Below are positions 57,353 to 59,337 of a stretch of 59,337 nt of DNA, piece after piece (position 1 is the first letter of the stretch; every line of letters starts with the position of its first letter). The stretch is from Denitrificimonas caeni (GTDB lineage: Bacteria; Pseudomonadota; Gammaproteobacteria; Pseudomonadales; Pseudomonadaceae): contig NZ_CAJHOA010000010.1 in assembly GCF_905120345.1 (NCBI RefSeq), positions 1 through 59,337 on the forward strand, in the 5' to 3' direction. The notes under the pieces are model-generated. The model ran no database searches, had not been told where the DNA came from, and saw only the letters and a list, made by a program, of their open reading frames with translations. Both the position numbers and the translations under genes were made by a program.

Positions 57353-58962
57353 GCTCGATTTTTTTCAGGATCTATGGCGGTTTACTCGCTGCGCTTATAT
57401 TAACCGCAGGTTTTGGGGCGCTGGCGCTGCATCTGACGCATGAGATTCGAGCTGATCAACACCGTGAACGCTTAGCGAGCGGCACGTTTCGTCTGATGGC
57501 CGCTAATTTAGAGGCGCTCGATACGATTGAGCGCAAACGCGCTACTGCATTATGGGGTCGGCTATTGGGTGTCCCGCTGACGATTAAGTCGATAGAGTCT
57601 TTAACTTTTGATCGGGGCGATCTCAGGCATCTTCTACGTGGCCGCGTGCTGGTTAAACACAGTGATACTACGCCAGCTAAAGTGTACAGCCTGATTAATA
57701 CATCAGAGCGCAAAGTTCTGGTCGGTGAGGTGCGTCGAGTGAGTGAGCAGCTGGCGCGAGCTACTGTTTATCTGTTGGTTGATGAGCTGGTGCGTTATCC
57801 CGCAGCAGAGCAGGCCGCTAAATTAGCTGAGTTGGCTGAGCAGCATCAATTTGGTTTTGCTCTGAGCTTGTTGTCGGTGGATAAAACAGATTTAGATGCT
57901 GATCAATTGCGTCGAATCGAAGAGGGCGACACAGTGATGGCGCTCGATCAGGGTGGTGATGCGATTCGAGTATTTGCTGGTGTTAACGAAACACCTTGGG
58001 TGCTGATGCTCGGCCCGGTGCGTCAACTCAATGCTTACCCTGCATATTTGTTGCTACTTATAGCTGCGCTAGGTTTAAGCATGGTGGGTATTTTGGTGTA
58101 TCTGCTGGTACGTCATCTAGAACGGCGTTTGCAAGATTTAGAATATGCCGCATCGCGTATTGCTCAGGGGCATTTAAATGTGCAGGTTGCTGAGGGCAGT
58201 AGTGACTCGGTGGGACGCTTGGCTTTACGTTTTAATGAAATGGCCGCACGCTTGAAAATTTTGATTAATGTACAGGGTGATATGGTGCGTGCTGTAGCGC
58301 ATGAGTTACGTACGCCGCTCGCTCGTTTGCGTTTTGCTTTAGATATGGCTGCTCATGTAGATGAGTCGCAAGTACGCAGTAAATACTTTGACGGTATGGA
58401 TCAGGATATTGAGGATATGGATGGCTTGCTCAACGAAATGTTGACCTATGCCAGATTAGAAGCAGGCATGCCAAGCATTAACTTCAGTCGAGTTGAGCTG
58501 CATACCTTAATTGAGCAGGTGATCCAGGAGCTTGCGCCTTTACGCCCTGAGATAGCGTTGCAGTATGAAAAAGATGGTGCTAGTGAATGTTGGGTTGATG
58601 CAGAAGGTAGGTATTTGCATCAAGCTTTGCAGAACTTGGTCAGTAATGCGCAGCGCTATGCGCGTCATAGTGTGTCAATTGTGTGTCGGGTGCAGCATGA
58701 GCTGTGCTATATCGCTGTAGAAGATGATGGCGTCGGTATTGCTGAAGCCTTACGTGAAAAAGTATTCACGCCATTTTTCCGATTGGATGATAGTCGCACG
58801 CGTGCCTCGGGTGGGCATGGTCTGGGGCTGGCTATCGTTAAGCGCATTATGTATCTGCATTCAGGGCGCGTACGTATAGAGAGTAGTCGAATGCTGGGCG
58901 GAGCACGCATAGTATTGGTGTGGCCGCAGTATGCTCAAGTAAAGGATGCGCGGATCCAGTAG
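57349..58962 (+). CDS. rstB: Sensor histidine kinase (RstB-like)
   Basis: A 537-residue kinase with two membrane helices bracketing a periplasmic sensor region of about 210 residues, HAMP (LVRHLERRLQDLEYAASRIAQG), HisKA with MVRAVAHELRTPLARLRF, and ATPase boxes (NLVSNAQRYA; VEDDGVGIAE; GHGLGLAIVKRIM). GTG start coupled to the regulator gene. The signal is not known. Confidence 0.87.
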   Translation: MSSIFFRIYGGLLAALILTAGFGALALHLTHEIRADQHRERLASGTFRLMAANLEALDTIERKRATALWGRLLGVPLTIKSIESLTFDRGDLRHLLRGRVLVKHSDTTPAKVYSLINTSERKVLVGEVRRVSEQLARATVYLLVDELVRYPAAEQAAKLAELAEQHQFGFALSLLSVDKTDLDADQLRRIEEGDTVMALDQGGDAIRVFAGVNETPWVLMLGPVRQLNAYPAYLLLLIAALGLSMVGILVYLLVRHLERRLQDLEYAASRIAQGHLNVQVAEGSSDSVGRLALRFNEMAARLKILINVQGDMVRAVAHELRTPLARLRFALDMAAHVDESQVRSKYFDGMDQDIEDMDGLLNEMLTYARLEAGMPSINFSRVELHTLIEQVIQELAPLRPEIALQYEKDGASECWVDAEGRYLHQALQNLVSNAQRYARHSVSIVCRVQHELCYIAVEDDGVGIAEALREKVFTPFFRLDDSRTRASGGHGLGLAIVKRIMYLHSGRVRIESSRMLGGARIVLVWPQYAQVKDARIQ

Positions 58963-59012
58963 TGGCTAATCTGCATCTGGATAGACTTTTTAAACTAATT
59001 TCAAAAACGGGC

Positions 59013-59040
59013 TTTACAGGTTCTTTAAAGCGTGTAGAAT
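59013..59040 (+). promoter_or_regulatory. rRNA operon promoter, distal
   Basis: TTTACA and TAGAAT are 16 bases apart, followed by GCGCACC, a GC-rich discriminator typical of stringently controlled rRNA promoters. Confidence 0.7.
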
Positions 59041-59117
59041 GCGCACCTCGTTAGGCGAACAAGGTTTCACGGCTTAACGTAACAGGTTGATTCTTAAGGA
59101 AATAACTTAAAATTAGC

Positions 59118-59145
59118 TTGACAGGTTCGCGCTCTACTGTAGAAT
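59118..59145 (+). promoter_or_regulatory. rRNA operon promoter, middle
   Basis: TTGACA and TAGAAT 16 bases apart, followed by GCGCGGCC. The leader after it contains GATCGAAAGA. Confidence 0.8.
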
Positions 59146-59230
59146 GCGCGGCCTACCAGAGAGGATCGAAAGAACCTCAAAGGTACCAAGGAGTTAGACG
59201 GAAGCATTAAAAACTTCCAGAAAATAAACC

Positions 59231-59258
59231 TTGACAGATACTTCGGAGAGTGTAAAAT
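59231..59258 (+). promoter_or_regulatory. rRNA operon promoter, proximal
   Basis: TTGACA and TAAAAT 16 bases apart, followed by ATGCCTCC. The leader repeats GATCGAAAGA, as after the middle promoter. Confidence 0.8.
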
Positions 59259-59295
59259 ATGCCTCCTCGCTAAGATCGAAAGACTTAACGAAAAC

Positions 59296-59307
59296 GTTCT
59301 TTAACAA
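59296..59307 (+). promoter_or_regulatory. boxA antitermination element of the rRNA leader
   Basis: GTTCTTTAACAA resembles the boxA sequence bound by Nus factors in rRNA leaders. It lies 38 bases past the last -10. The following AATTCGTGTGGGTGCTTG matches the 16S upstream leader of pseudomonads as I remember it. Confidence 0.75.
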
Positions 59308-59337
59308 TTTGAATCAAGCAATTCGTGTGGGTGCTTG

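Overview
The window looks like a chromosomal segment of a gammaproteobacterium of the Pseudomonadaceae. The gene order from comEC to murB, and through csiV, mfd, gap, nqrABCDEF, apbE, nqrM, sthA, glpQ, PilZ and lolCD, follows the Pseudomonas arrangement as I remember it. An ANR/FNR box and the rRNA leader are also pseudomonad-like. A sulfide:quinone oxidoreductase operon and moderate GC suggest a lineage near Thiopseudomonas/Denitrificimonas; that genus-level guess is inference.

Region 1 (1-17744) is accessory DNA ending at an initiator tRNA gene. From the left it holds: a racemase remnant and a membrane-protein gene, each followed by an integron-type attC site (567-638, 1142-1201); a MarR-MFS-secreted protein operon with two near-identical palindromic operators; a three-gene block on the minus strand (4177-8729) with the architecture of the ATP-degrading anti-phage system Detocs (dtcA, dtcB, dtcC); an orphan lipoprotein; an IS3-family element split by an IS21-family element, with target duplications visible for both; a frameshifted gene truncated next to that IS; a frameshifted IS91-like transposase; and an integration module (HD-domain protein, tyrosine recombinase, excisionase-like protein, divergent XRE regulator). 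An array of 11-bp-spaced TGTCACA repeats lies just before tRNA-fMet (17745-17821).

Region 2 (17870-25370) is core: DUF2062, comEC, then a tightly overlapping run exbB-exbD-lpxK-ycaR-kdsB-LMW-PTP-murB for TonB-type energisation, lipid A and KDO synthesis, and peptidoglycan precursor synthesis. Region 3 (25519-29488) holds a sulfide operon (NifU-like protein, SQR-like flavoprotein, DUF1641 protein) and a thioredoxin-MsrA-MsrB fusion for envelope methionine sulfoxide repair. Region 4 (29595-44095) has csiV and mfd facing left, then gap, the complete Na+-NQR operon with its maturation factors ApbE and NqrM, and the soluble transhydrogenase sthA. All of these link to redox and NADH metabolism.

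Region 5 (44147-58962) holds a glycerophosphodiesterase, a PilZ protein, lolC and lolD (no lolE beside them), trmO, rapA, three small genes including an ANR-box-preceded CcoM-like membrane peptide, a large SSF-type hybrid histidine kinase, a GNAT acetyltransferase and an RstA/RstB-like two-component pair. Region 6 (58963-59337) is the promoter and leader region of an rRNA operon: three tandem sigma70-type promoters and a boxA. The 16S gene itself lies beyond the right edge.
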